DNA of 12,655 nt, taken from NCBI GenBank assembly GCA_016929985.1, contig JAFGIH010000601.1:1-12655 (forward strand), in the 5' to 3' direction. Positions 1 to 6,831 of the stretch are shown one piece after another. A program made the translations under genes and the position numbers. Each line of letters opens with the position of its first letter. Position 1 is the first letter of the stretch. The stretch is from Thermoleophilia bacterium (lineage in GTDB: Bacteria > Actinomycetota > Thermoleophilia > RBG-16-64-13). The notes under the pieces are model-generated. The model was not told the DNA's origin, searched no databases, and saw only the letters and a list, made by a program, of their open reading frames with translations.

Positions 1-306
1 AACAAGCGGCTGGAGGTCATCGCCGATCCCGAGCTACCTGCGGGCAGCGTGCTGTGGCTCTTCGACCAGACCGACATGAAGGCGGCCAAGAAGGCCTTGC
101 GCGGCCACTCCTGCATCTCCGGCAACGTCCCCACCGCCCTGATCGCGCTGGGCACGGTGGACGAGGTGGAGGCGTACACGAAAGACCTGCTCGACGCCTG
201 CGCCACGGACGGCGGCTTCATGCTCGAGAACGGCGCGGTGCTCGACGACGCCAAACCCGAGAACCTCAAGGCCATGATCGAGACGGCGCGCAACTGGAAG
301 GGCTAG
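1..306 (+). CDS. Uroporphyrinogen decarboxylase (URO-D) superfamily protein, 3' part only
   Basis: The reading frame is open from the first base and ends at TAG 304-306, giving the last 101 residues of a protein whose start lies outside the window. The tail resembles the C-terminal end of URO-D superfamily proteins: an FDQTDM segment (about residues 21-26), ISGNVPTALIALGT (about 40-53), a Lys-rich helix, GGFMLENG (about 75-82) and the end motif AKPENLKAM (about 87-95). The superfamily includes true HemE (heme synthesis) and many corrinoid or coenzyme M methyltransferases of the MtaA/CmuA type. The catalytic N-terminal region is missing, so these cannot be separated here. The AKPENL tail occurs often in the non-HemE group, which leans me toward a methyltransferase-like member. 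It is convergent with the MFS genes, so it is probably not part of the importer operon. Confidence 0.8.
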   Translation, partial: NKRLEVIADPELPAGSVLWLFDQTDMKAAKKALRGHSCISGNVPTALIALGTVDEVEAYTKDLLDACATDGGFMLENGAVLDDAKPENLKAMIETARNWKG

Positions 307-442
307 AGCGCAGACGACCGAGGGGTCCGCTGCTCCGACTTGCACCCCCGCCGCTTCGCGGCGCGTGGGCTGGCGCCTTGCTTCGCTCGCACCTGCCCTC
401 CGGGGTGCAAAACTGCGCCGCGAACCCCTCGGGCGTCTAGCC
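301..442. repeat. Long imperfect inverted repeat between convergent genes (possible bidirectional terminator or small repeat element)
   Basis: Bases 318-348 match the reverse complement of 402-432 at 25 of 31 positions without gaps. The outer ends (CCGAGGGGT) and inner ends (TTGCACCCC) are perfect. Outside this, AGACG at 312-316 pairs with CGTCT at 434-438, and GGCTAG 301-306 with CTAGCC 437-442; both of the latter include a stop codon. A smaller hairpin with a 6-bp stem, CGCCGC-TTC-GCGGCG, sits inside at 349-363. There is no T-tract on either strand, so a classic intrinsic terminator is not shown. The element fills the whole gap between two converging genes, which fits a transcription barrier or a small mobile/REP-like repeat. 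Confidence 0.6.
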
Positions 443-1969
443 GTTTGGGGCGGCGTTGCTTGAGCGGCGCCGTTCGCGTATCAAGGAGACGAACGCTCCC
501 ACCACCGTGAACGCGGCTCCGACCAGCATGGCCTCGCGATATCCGGCGGTGAAGGCCTCGGCGTTTTCGACCCCTGCCCGTGCGCCGAGCAGTATCACGC
601 GGCCGCCTTCGGGGCCGAGCTTGGAGGCCGCGATGGCGCCCAACACGGCGATGGAAATACCCATGCCACAGAAGCGCGAGGTGGCGAACATCCCCGAGGC
701 GACGCCCAGCTCAGAACGGTCGACCGCACCCATGATGGCCGAGAAATTCGGGGTGCTGAAGAGCGCGATGCCGATTCCGAGCGTGGCCGTGGCCGCCAAG
801 ACCTGCCAGATGGGCGTAGAGACGGTGAATACGGACAACTGCACCATGCCGGTCGCCGTCACCAGCATGCCCAGGGCGGTGAGACCTCGAGACCCGAAGC
901 GATCGGAGAGGCGGCCGGCCAGCGGTGTGAAGATGGTCAGTAGCGCGGGTTGGAGAAGCAGGATGAACCCTGCCGCCTGCGCCGATCTGCCCTGCACGAC
1001 CACGAGGAAGACGGCGGTGAAGATGGGTACTCCATACGCGGCCGACATGTAGAGGATCGAGGCTACAGTCATGGCGGTGAGCGTGCGGCTGCGCTTGAAG
1101 ACTCCCATATCGAGTATGGGGTCGCGGGTCCGCTTCTCCACGTAGACGAAGACCGCGGCGAGCACGACCACCGACGCCAGCGGGCCTATGACCGCCCAGC
1201 TGTCCCAACCCCAGAGTGGCGAGAAGATAAGGGGGATGAACAGGGCGGCGAGCGTCATGCCCAGGAGGGCCGCCCCTCGGATGTCCACTCCGGCGCGTCC
1301 GCCGCCCGCGGCGCTTGTGGCGCCGGAGCCGGCTGTGGTGTCCGTGCCGTCCGCGCCGGCCGAGCGGGTCGCAGCAACGAGATCCCGCCTCTCGGCGCCC
1401 AGCAGGCTCCAGCCGGCGATGAGGGTGATGGCTACCGCCGGCACTTTGATGAGGAAGACCCAGGGCCAACCCATGTGGGTGACGAGCACTCCGCCGATGG
1501 GAGGTCCGAGAGTCTGGCCGATGGTCGATCCCAGCATGTTGAGGGCAAGCGCGCGCCCTCGCTCCTGTGGCGGGAAGACCGCGGCTACGATGGCGGCGCT
1601 GGTGGTCAGGATCATCGCACCCCCCACACCCTGCAGCGCCCGGGCGGCGATCATGAACATGCCGTTGAACGACACAGCCACCATGACCGAGAAGACCCCG
1701 AAAAGGAGGGTCCCCACCCAATAGAAGAAGTAGGGCCCCCGTGTCTCCGACCACCGCCCGATGGGGATGAGCAGCACGGTGACGACGAGCAGATACGCAG
1801 CCTGCACCCAGAGGGCTTCGCTGTAGGTGAGCACCAGGTCCTCGGAGATCGCCGGAAGGGCCACCGACAGGATGGTCGAGTCCAGCGTAGCCAGGAACAC
1901 CCCGATGGAGGCGATTATCAGGACCCACCACCGCCTGGCGCTGAGTTCGGGCAGTGGGAAATCGCTCAT
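437..1969 (-). CDS. MFS transporter, DHA2 (EmrB/QacA-like) drug:proton antiporter type, about 14 membrane segments
   Basis: A 510-residue very hydrophobic protein, likely an inner-membrane proton-driven exporter. Seen: LDSTILSVALPAI in the first membrane segment (motif typical of the DHA families), a motif A-like loop GRWSETRGPYF after the second segment, the antiporter motif C stretch GSTIGQTLGPPIGG in segment five, and a second-half motif A copy GRLSDRFGSRG. A hydrophilic Ser/Gly/Thr-rich stretch (about residues 200-225) lies in a central loop. Length and segment count fit 14-TM DHA2 members. I chose ATG 1967-1969 because it overlaps the stop of the upstream MFS gene as ATGA, which indicates translational coupling; an open frame continues to 2032 but lies inside that gene. 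The substrate is unknown; drug or metabolite export is inference. Confidence 0.85.
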   Translation of the reverse strand: MSDFPLPELSARRWWVLIIASIGVFLATLDSTILSVALPAISEDLVLTYSEALWVQAAYLLVVTVLLIPIGRWSETRGPYFFYWVGTLLFGVFSVMVAVSFNGMFMIAARALQGVGGAMILTTSAAIVAAVFPPQERGRALALNMLGSTIGQTLGPPIGGVLVTHMGWPWVFLIKVPAVAITLIAGWSLLGAERRDLVAATRSAGADGTDTTAGSGATSAAGGGRAGVDIRGAALLGMTLAALFIPLIFSPLWGWDSWAVIGPLASVVVLAAVFVYVEKRTRDPILDMGVFKRSRTLTAMTVASILYMSAAYGVPIFTAVFLVVVQGRSAQAAGFILLLQPALLTIFTPLAGRLSDRFGSRGLTALGMLVTATGMVQLSVFTVSTPIWQVLAATATLGIGIALFSTPNFSAIMGAVDRSELGVASGMFATSRFCGMGISIAVLGAIAASKLGPEGGRVILLGARAGVENAEAFTAGYREAMLVGAAFTVVGAFVSLIRERRRSSNAAPNG

Positions 1970-3207
1970 GAGGCGGGCCGGACGGCCGGTTGCGCGGCGA
2001 TGGCTTCGTCCGCGGCTATCCGGGCGGGGCATCGCTGCTTGACCGGATCCAGCCGCAGAGTGACGAAGAAGGTGATGACTGCTACGCCGCAGGCGGCGTA
2101 GAAAGGTATCTGGTAGCCGACGTAGTTGAGGATGAAGCCCGCCGCCACCGGCACCACGATCGAGGTGGCGTGAGAGACGGTGAGTCCCATCGCGAGCGTG
2201 GCCGAGAGGTCCTGCGGAGCGCAGATCTTACGCACATACGTCGACCCGCCGATGTACGCCACCGGCACGATGATCAGGTAGAGGCAGTAGAAGATGCAGG
2301 CCAGCACCACGCCGTCGGCCAGCGCGAAGCCACCCAAGGCGACGATGAAGGCCACATTGACCACCGAGAGGGATCTGCGCTCCCCGAAGTGGTCGACGGC
2401 TCGCCCCAGCCAGGGGCTGATGAAGACGCCCAGGAAGGTCACCGCCAGAAGCACGAGCGAGACCTCCGACACTCCAAGGCCGAACCGGTTGACGAGCACC
2501 CACAGCCCGAACGAGAAGAACACCTGTTGCCGGGCTCCATCGAGCAGGCTCAACCAGTAGTAGAGCCTGTAGTGGCGGCTCCACACCAGGGGCTCGCGTT
2601 TGGGCGCCAGCTTGCGGGCCTGTCCCTCGTGCAGATGGGGGAACCGTGCGACGGCGAGGGCGGCCACGAAGGCCACTGCCCCCAGGATGATGAAGGTGGG
2701 CCGGTAGGAGAGCCACTCGAACTTGAAGATCAAGAAGATCATGACGAGGGCCGCCAGGGTGCCTCCCTGGGAGAACGCTCCCAGCTTACCAAGAACCGCG
2801 CCGCTCTTGGATGCGGTGGTAAGGGTCATGGCGAGGGCGATCTGAGTCTGCAACACCGTGTGCATCCCGAAGCTGGTGATGAGCACCCAGGGGATGATGG
2901 TCCAGAAGTTCCCCGCTATCGAGAACAGTCCGTAGCCTATGGCCAGCACCACTATCGCGCCGGCCGTGAGGTGCTGCAGCGAGACCCGGTAGAAGACGGC
3001 GGTGAGGAAGATGATGACGAAGCCGCCTATCTCCCGGATGGCCGTTATGTAGCCGAACTGGGGGCCCGAGAGCAGCAGCACGTCGTTGAAGTAGTTGGTG
3101 ATGAGGTTGTTGTGCGCGTTCATGGCGAAGCCGAGCGCCGCGGACATCACTGCCAGCATGATGAAGCCGCGGCCGGCCGGAGTCCGCCACATCTCGCGCA
3201 CGCGCAT
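1966..3207 (-). CDS. MFS transporter, 12-segment type
   Basis: A 413-residue polytopic membrane protein with about twelve hydrophobic segments in two halves. The central loop is basic (KLAPKREPLVWSRHYR), and a motif A-like loop, GRAVDHFGERRS, starts the second half, as in the major facilitator superfamily. I cannot assign a substrate or subfamily. It is the first gene of a two-gene minus-strand unit; its TGA overlaps the ATG of the DHA2-type gene by four bases. The frame stays open to 3432, but the extra 75 codons look non-coding and run through the promoter region. An AAGAAGG at 3209-3215 (minus strand) is only 1 nt from ATG 3207 and is 7 nt from an in-frame GTG at 3199-3201, so the true start may be that GTG. 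Confidence 0.82.
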   Translation of the reverse strand: MRVREMWRTPAGRGFIMLAVMSAALGFAMNAHNNLITNYFNDVLLLSGPQFGYITAIREIGGFVIIFLTAVFYRVSLQHLTAGAIVVLAIGYGLFSIAGNFWTIIPWVLITSFGMHTVLQTQIALAMTLTTASKSGAVLGKLGAFSQGGTLAALVMIFLIFKFEWLSYRPTFIILGAVAFVAALAVARFPHLHEGQARKLAPKREPLVWSRHYRLYYWLSLLDGARQQVFFSFGLWVLVNRFGLGVSEVSLVLLAVTFLGVFISPWLGRAVDHFGERRSLSVVNVAFIVALGGFALADGVVLACIFYCLYLIIVPVAYIGGSTYVRKICAPQDLSATLAMGLTVSHATSIVVPVAAGFILNYVGYQIPFYAACGVAVITFFVTLRLDPVKQRCPARIAADEAIAAQPAVRPAS

Positions 3208-3276
3208 GCCTTCTTTCGTATCCCGTGATAGGGGGGTCGACGAGTCCGGAGAGATCGACGGCCCCCCGGTTCCGAA

Positions 3277-3282
3277 ATTGTA
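3277..3282 (-). promoter_or_regulatory. Candidate -10 element for the MFS pair
   Basis: The minus strand reads TACAAT here (5 of 6 to TATAAT), about 70 bases upstream of the MFS start. No convincing -35 hexamer is found at 16-18 nt, so this is a weak call based on position and the hexamer alone. Confidence 0.25.
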
Positions 3283-3361
3283 GCCTATCGCCGCCGCCCG
3301 GCACGCTCCGGCTGCACCTCCAGGTTCACCCGCGGTCTGTTCACCGACCCCGTGAAGGCTG

Positions 3362-3390
3362 TTGACAAGGGGGGGCCTGCTGCGTAAGCT
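3362..3390 (+). promoter_or_regulatory. Candidate sigma-70-type promoter of the importer operon
   Basis: A perfect -35 hexamer TTGACA (3362-3367) is followed after 17 nt by TAAGCT (3385-3390). The latter matches TATAAT at only 3 of 6 positions but keeps the TAnnnT core that is most conserved in actinobacterial promoters. Initiation would fall near 3397, about 160 nt before the ATG of the binding-protein gene. Confidence 0.45.
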
Positions 3391-3414
3391 GACAGGCATC
3401 CAAAAAGTGTGAAC

Positions 3415-3433
3415 GTTGTTCCGTATACACAAC
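3415..3433. promoter_or_regulatory. Possible operator dyad in the importer leader
   Basis: GTTGT (3415-3419) and ACAAC (3429-3433) form an inverted repeat around a 9-nt centre that also contains the self-complementary GTATAC (3423-3428). It lies about 20-35 nt downstream of the predicted start of transcription, where a repressor could act. The IclR protein encoded downstream is one candidate binder, but no consensus links them. Confidence 0.2.
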
Positions 3434-3560
3434 AGCGCTCATTCAGGCGATCGACAGGCGACCGCGACAGGGTGGAAGTGTTTCAGAAGGAGGTGTCGGC
3501 TGGCTATTTAGGCGGGGGCCCCAGTTGATGCACACATTTTTCACGAAGGAGAGGGGTTCG

Positions 3561-4883
3561 ATGAACAAACGGTCACTCCCAGGAGTACTTCTCATTTTGC
3601 TGTTGGTCGTCGCCATGATGGCGGTGGCCTGCGGCGGGGACGAAGAAACAACGACCACCGCGGCGCCGGCGACCACTGCGGCTCCGACTACTGCAACCAC
3701 CGCGGCCCCAACCGGCGACACGACGGCGACTACGGCGCCGGCCACCGACACCACCGCGGCGGCTACCAAAGAAGACGTTCTCAAGATCGGAGCCATCAGC
3801 TCCGCCACCGGCGACATGGCCACGGCGTTCAAGGCCATGTACGACTCGGTGGGACCCACCGAGGAACTGCTGAACGAAGAAGGTGGAGTCACCGTCGGTG
3901 ATACCCACTACACCATCGACCTCATCTTCTATGACGACCAGTCCACTACCGCCGGTGGCGTCACCGCCATCAACAAGCTCATCGGCGACGGTGTGAAGTA
4001 TGTGAGCCCGCCCATGTTCATGCCGGTGAACCTGGCTATCGCCGACCTGTGTGAGAAGAACAAGATCATGCGCGTGAAGTCCTACGGGGCCGGGAACGTC
4101 GAGGTCAATCCGCAGAACCCGATGATGTTCTTCAGCTGCGCGGGCGTGTCGTATGAGGCATCCTTCTACGACTACGCCCTCGAGAAGTACCCGAACGTGA
4201 AGAAGGTCGCGGTCATCACGCCGGACGATCCGGGCGGAGCGACCTACCAAGAACTGATCAAGAAGATCTATGCGGAGCGCGGCATCGAGATCGTGTACTG
4301 GGAGGTCTACCCGCAGCCGAGCTTCGACTTCTACTCGATTCTGAACAAAGCCCTGGCTGCCAAGCCGGACGCCATCGAAGAGCTGTACGGCATCCCGCCG
4401 TGCTCGGCGGCTCTCATCAACCAGTCGCGTGAGCTCGGTTTCACCGGCCCCATCTTCGGCGCCTGCACGCTGGGCGACCCGAACATCATCAATTCCATGC
4501 TCACGCCCGAGTACGCGTACGACATCCTGAGCACCTCGCCGGAGGTGTACAGCGACAAGATGACCGATAGGGTCAAGAAGCTGGGCGAGAAGATCCAGGC
4601 GGCAGGCGCCAGCTTCGAACTCGACAGCCTGCATCTGCTCGATGCCTGCTCGTCCATAATCGGCGGCATCCAAGCCGCGCAGAGCATCGACCCTGTGGAC
4701 GTCGTCGCTGCGATCGATAGCGGCGCCGCCAAGGGATTCGTCGGCTCCTACGGACCGGCCAAGTGGGGATCGTTCGTGGACGTCTACGGCAACAACCACT
4801 GTGCCGAGCATCAGGCCATGATCTCCCTGACCGACCAAGAGGGCGTCCACTTCGAGTGGAACGGTCCTGAGATCAGCTACTAA
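3561..4883 (+). CDS. ABC transporter substrate-binding lipoprotein, branched-chain amino acid (HAAT) type
   Basis: A 440-residue exported lipoprotein that should capture the substrate outside the membrane and deliver it to the LivHM permease. The N-terminus has MNKR, a hydrophobic core and a lipobox AVAC, with the lipidated Cys at residue 24. Residues about 30-69 form a Thr/Ala/Pro-rich linker typical of actinobacterial surface lipoproteins. From residue 73 (VLKIGAISSATGDMA) the Peripla_BP_6 type-I fold begins, with YDDQSTTAGG about 50 residues further on and VAVITPDDPGGATY in the second lobe. I chose ATG 3561 over TTG 3525 and ATG 3528 because AAGGAG (3546-3551) sits 9 nt upstream and the protein then starts directly with a signal peptide. 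HAAT binding proteins also carry amides, urea, short acids and aromatic acids, so leucine/valine uptake should not be assumed. Confidence 0.92.
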   Translation: MNKRSLPGVLLILLLVVAMMAVACGGDEETTTTAAPATTAAPTTATTAAPTGDTTATTAPATDTTAAATKEDVLKIGAISSATGDMATAFKAMYDSVGPTEELLNEEGGVTVGDTHYTIDLIFYDDQSTTAGGVTAINKLIGDGVKYVSPPMFMPVNLAIADLCEKNKIMRVKSYGAGNVEVNPQNPMMFFSCAGVSYEASFYDYALEKYPNVKKVAVITPDDPGGATYQELIKKIYAERGIEIVYWEVYPQPSFDFYSILNKALAAKPDAIEELYGIPPCSAALINQSRELGFTGPIFGACTLGDPNIINSMLTPEYAYDILSTSPEVYSDKMTDRVKKLGEKIQAAGASFELDSLHLLDACSSIIGGIQAAQSIDPVDVVAAIDSGAAKGFVGSYGPAKWGSFVDVYGNNHCAEHQAMISLTDQEGVHFEWNGPEISY

Positions 4884-4897
4884 CCGCGTGAGGGATC

Positions 4898-4948
4898 GAG
4901 TGGCGGCAGAGAACCGGATGCGAGAGCACTGGCTCTCTGCCGCCACTC
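4898..4948 (+). other. Strong hairpin between binding-protein gene and livH
   Basis: Bases 4898-4915 pair with 4931-4948 over 18 positions with a single mismatch, leaving a 15-nt loop. The stem starts 14 nt after the stop of the binding-protein gene. No T-tract follows (next bases CCTCGGGTGG), so it is more likely a processing or 3'-stabilising hairpin, or a partial terminator, than a full terminator. Hairpins at this place in importer operons commonly keep the binding protein expressed above the permease; that role is inference here. Confidence 0.7.
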
Positions 4949-4984
4949 CCTCGGGTGGGCACGCTCTAGTGATGGAGAGAACCC

Positions 4985-5854
4985 TTGGGTGATGCGAGCG
5001 TTCTACAGGCTTTTCTGAACGGCCTCACGTTCAGCGGCCAATACATACTGGTGGCTTTGGGACTGACCCTCGTCCTCAGCATCATGAACATCGTTCAGCT
5101 TGCTCACGGCGAGGTCTACATGATCGGCGCCTATGTCGTCTACTACTTCATCAGTAAGGTCGGGGTCAACTTCTACCTGGCCGTCCTCATCGCCGTCGTG
5201 GCGACCGGCGTGCTCGGGGTCCTCCTCGAGCGTTTCTTTCTGCGTCCGTTCAGGCCAAGGCCGGATAAGGCCATGGTTCTCACGGCGGGTTTCATCCTGG
5301 TGTTCCAGAATATCGTGCTGGCCATAGCGACCGGCACTCCCAAGACGTACAAGACCCCTTACGAGGGGGCCGTGCTCACTCTCGGAGACTCTGCGCTGTC
5401 GGTGGAGAGGGTGGTCATCATCGTCGTCGCGCTGGTGCTGATCGTGGGGCTCTTTCTCTTCATCAGGTTCTCCAAGAACGGACAGGCGATGGAGGCGATC
5501 TCTCAGGATAGAGAGGGAGCGGCGCTCCAGGGCATCAGCGTCGACCGGCTGTCGGCCATCGCCATGTTCGTGGGATGCGCCCTGGCTGGCATCGCGGGGG
5601 CGCTGGTGGGGTCCCTTTTCAACCTCCTTCCGACGATGGGCGGCACCGTGCTCATCAAGGGCATCACGATCATTATCCTGGGGGGCCTCGGCAGCATCCC
5701 CGGCACCGTTATCGGCGGCCTTATCATCGGATTCCTGGATGGCTTCATACCGCTCTACACCAGCCAGTATGTGGCCAGCCTCATCGGGTTCGTCATCGTG
5801 ATCCTCATCCTGCTCTTCAGACCCCGTGGCTTGATGGGCCATGAATCGCCATGA
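4985..5854 (+). CDS. livH: HAAT-family ABC transporter permease LivH
   Basis: A 289-residue membrane permease with about eight hydrophobic segments, one half of the heterodimeric channel. Family signs seen: GLTLVLSIMNIVQLAHGEVYMIGAY near residues 24-48 (shown here only as a region), the cytoplasmic coupling loop GQAMEAISQDREGAALQGI (about 166-184) and GGLGSIPGTVIGGLIIG (about 232-248). The start is TTG: an in-frame TGA at 4970-4972 rules out anything longer, GGAGAG at 4974-4979 sits 5 nt before TTG 4985, and no other in-frame start lies nearby. It follows the large hairpin after the binding-protein gene and overlaps livM by four bases (ATGA). Confidence 0.92.
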   Translation: MGDASVLQAFLNGLTFSGQYILVALGLTLVLSIMNIVQLAHGEVYMIGAYVVYYFISKVGVNFYLAVLIAVVATGVLGVLLERFFLRPFRPRPDKAMVLTAGFILVFQNIVLAIATGTPKTYKTPYEGAVLTLGDSALSVERVVIIVVALVLIVGLFLFIRFSKNGQAMEAISQDREGAALQGISVDRLSAIAMFVGCALAGIAGALVGSLFNLLPTMGGTVLIKGITIIILGGLGSIPGTVIGGLIIGFLDGFIPLYTSQYVASLIGFVIVILILLFRPRGLMGHESP

Positions 5855-6831
5855 GTAAGACCAAATACTCCCGATTCACGGTCGTCGGTGTGCTGGTCGT
5901 CCTTGTGGCGTTGTTCGGCGCCTTCTACGACGACGACTACATCATGCATGTGGGCATACTCGTGATGATGAACATCGTTCTGGGTTCCAGCCTGCGCCTC
6001 ATCAACCTCTCCGGCCAGCTCTCCCTGGCTCACGGCGGGTTCGTGACCTTGGGCGCCTACACCTCCGCCGTACTCTTGGTCAAGGCGGGGATGTCGTCCA
6101 CGTGGCTCGCCCTGCTCATCTCAGGCGTCCTGGCTGCTGTGATAGCGGTGCTCATCGGCATCCCCTTCACCAGGCTCAAGGGCATCTATTTCACGATGGT
6201 CGGCATTTTCTTCGTACAGGTGATCATCCTGACCGTTCAGCAGTGGCGTAACATAACCGGTGGCAACGGCGGTCTCCAAGGAGTCTCGCGGCCCGACTCG
6301 TTCCTGGGTCTCGAGTTCTCGTCGACCACTTCCATCTACTTCCTCGCGTTGATTCTGATGGTGGTCTCGTTGCTCATTCTCTGGGCTATAGAGCACTCCC
6401 GGGTGGGCAAGACCTTCCAGGGGATAAAGCAGGCCGACTCCCTTGCTGAGAGCGTTGGAGTGAACACCATGGCTTACAAGGTGGCGGCCTTCGCCATCGG
6501 CGGTTTCTTCGCCGGGCTCATGGGCGGGTTCTACGTACAGTACGTGTCGGCCGTGGATCCGACGGTGTTCGGCTTTCTCCCCACCATCTACATGTTGATC
6601 TACGTGATCGTGGGTGGCGAGAACAGGTTTGCCGGACCTATCGTCGGAGCCACTCTTCTCACCATCCTGCCCGAGGTGGCGCGGCCCCTGAAGTCGTGGA
6701 TGCCTCTGCTGTTCGCGGCCATCCTCATGGCGATCATCTTCCTCATGCCGGAAGGCTTGGTGGGGTTACCCCGGAGGTTGATGAACCTTTTCAAGAAGAG
6801 ATCAAAGGAACAGCCCGATGCTGCAAGTTGA
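5851..6831 (+). CDS. livM: HAAT-family ABC transporter permease LivM
   Basis: A 326-residue polytopic membrane protein that pairs with LivH to form the pore. Typical features seen: LRLINLSGQLSLAHGGFVTL (about residues 48-67), the coupling loop GKTFQGIKQADSLAESVGV with the following GGFFAGLMGGFY, and the late GGENRFAGPIVGATLL segment. The C-terminus is basic and ends in KKRSKEQ. The ATG overlaps the livH stop as ATGA, and the 3' end overlaps livG by 14 bases, so the permease and ATPase genes are translated from one message. Confidence 0.92.
   Translation: MSKTKYSRFTVVGVLVVLVALFGAFYDDDYIMHVGILVMMNIVLGSSLRLINLSGQLSLAHGGFVTLGAYTSAVLLVKAGMSSTWLALLISGVLAAVIAVLIGIPFTRLKGIYFTMVGIFFVQVIILTVQQWRNITGGNGGLQGVSRPDSFLGLEFSSTTSIYFLALILMVVSLLILWAIEHSRVGKTFQGIKQADSLAESVGVNTMAYKVAAFAIGGFFAGLMGGFYVQYVSAVDPTVFGFLPTIYMLIYVIVGGENRFAGPIVGATLLTILPEVARPLKSWMPLLFAAILMAIIFLMPEGLVGLPRRLMNLFKKRSKEQPDAAS

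Larger units (their letters stand above)
3208..3560. other. Divergent intergenic control region (about 350 bp)
   Basis: This gap separates the minus-strand MFS pair from the plus-strand importer operon. It holds a TACAAT -10 candidate for the minus strand, a TTGACA-N17-TAAGCT promoter candidate for the plus strand, and a dyad near 3415-3433. It also has CAGGCGA repeated at 3444-3450 and 3455-3461, an orphan strong Shine-Dalgarno (AGAAGGAGG, 3486-3493) and a self-complementary GGGGCCCC (3515-3522). If the plus-strand promoter is right, the leader before the binding-protein gene is about 160 nt. I recognise no known riboswitch class in it. Confidence 0.6.

Noticed and set aside
950..2101. Plus-strand open frame of 383 codons across the DHA2-type MFS gene
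   Set aside because: It is rich in Arg, Gly, Asp, Glu and His with no domain pattern, and it is antisense to a clear membrane protein; high GC keeps such frames open.
1990..3228. Plus-strand open frame of 412 codons across the 12-segment MFS gene
   Set aside because: It has the same charged, low-complexity composition and lies opposite a well-formed transporter.
3208..3432. N-terminal extension of the 12-segment MFS protein
   Set aside because: The extra 75 residues have no membrane or domain character and would cover the promoter region; internal starts with an SD-like AAGAAGG fit better.
3444..3470. Short CRISPR-like or tandem repeat from CAGGCGA copies
   Set aside because: There are only two exact 7-nt copies, with no repeat-spacer pattern.
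3573..4946. Minus-strand open frame of 457 codons across the binding-protein gene
   Set aside because: It is a mirror of the lipoprotein gene with no recognisable fold; its Arg/Gly run comes from the Thr/Ala linker codons.
4898..4948. Full intrinsic terminator after the binding-protein gene
   Set aside because: The stem is strong but no T-tract follows, and livH lies in the same operon 36 nt further on.
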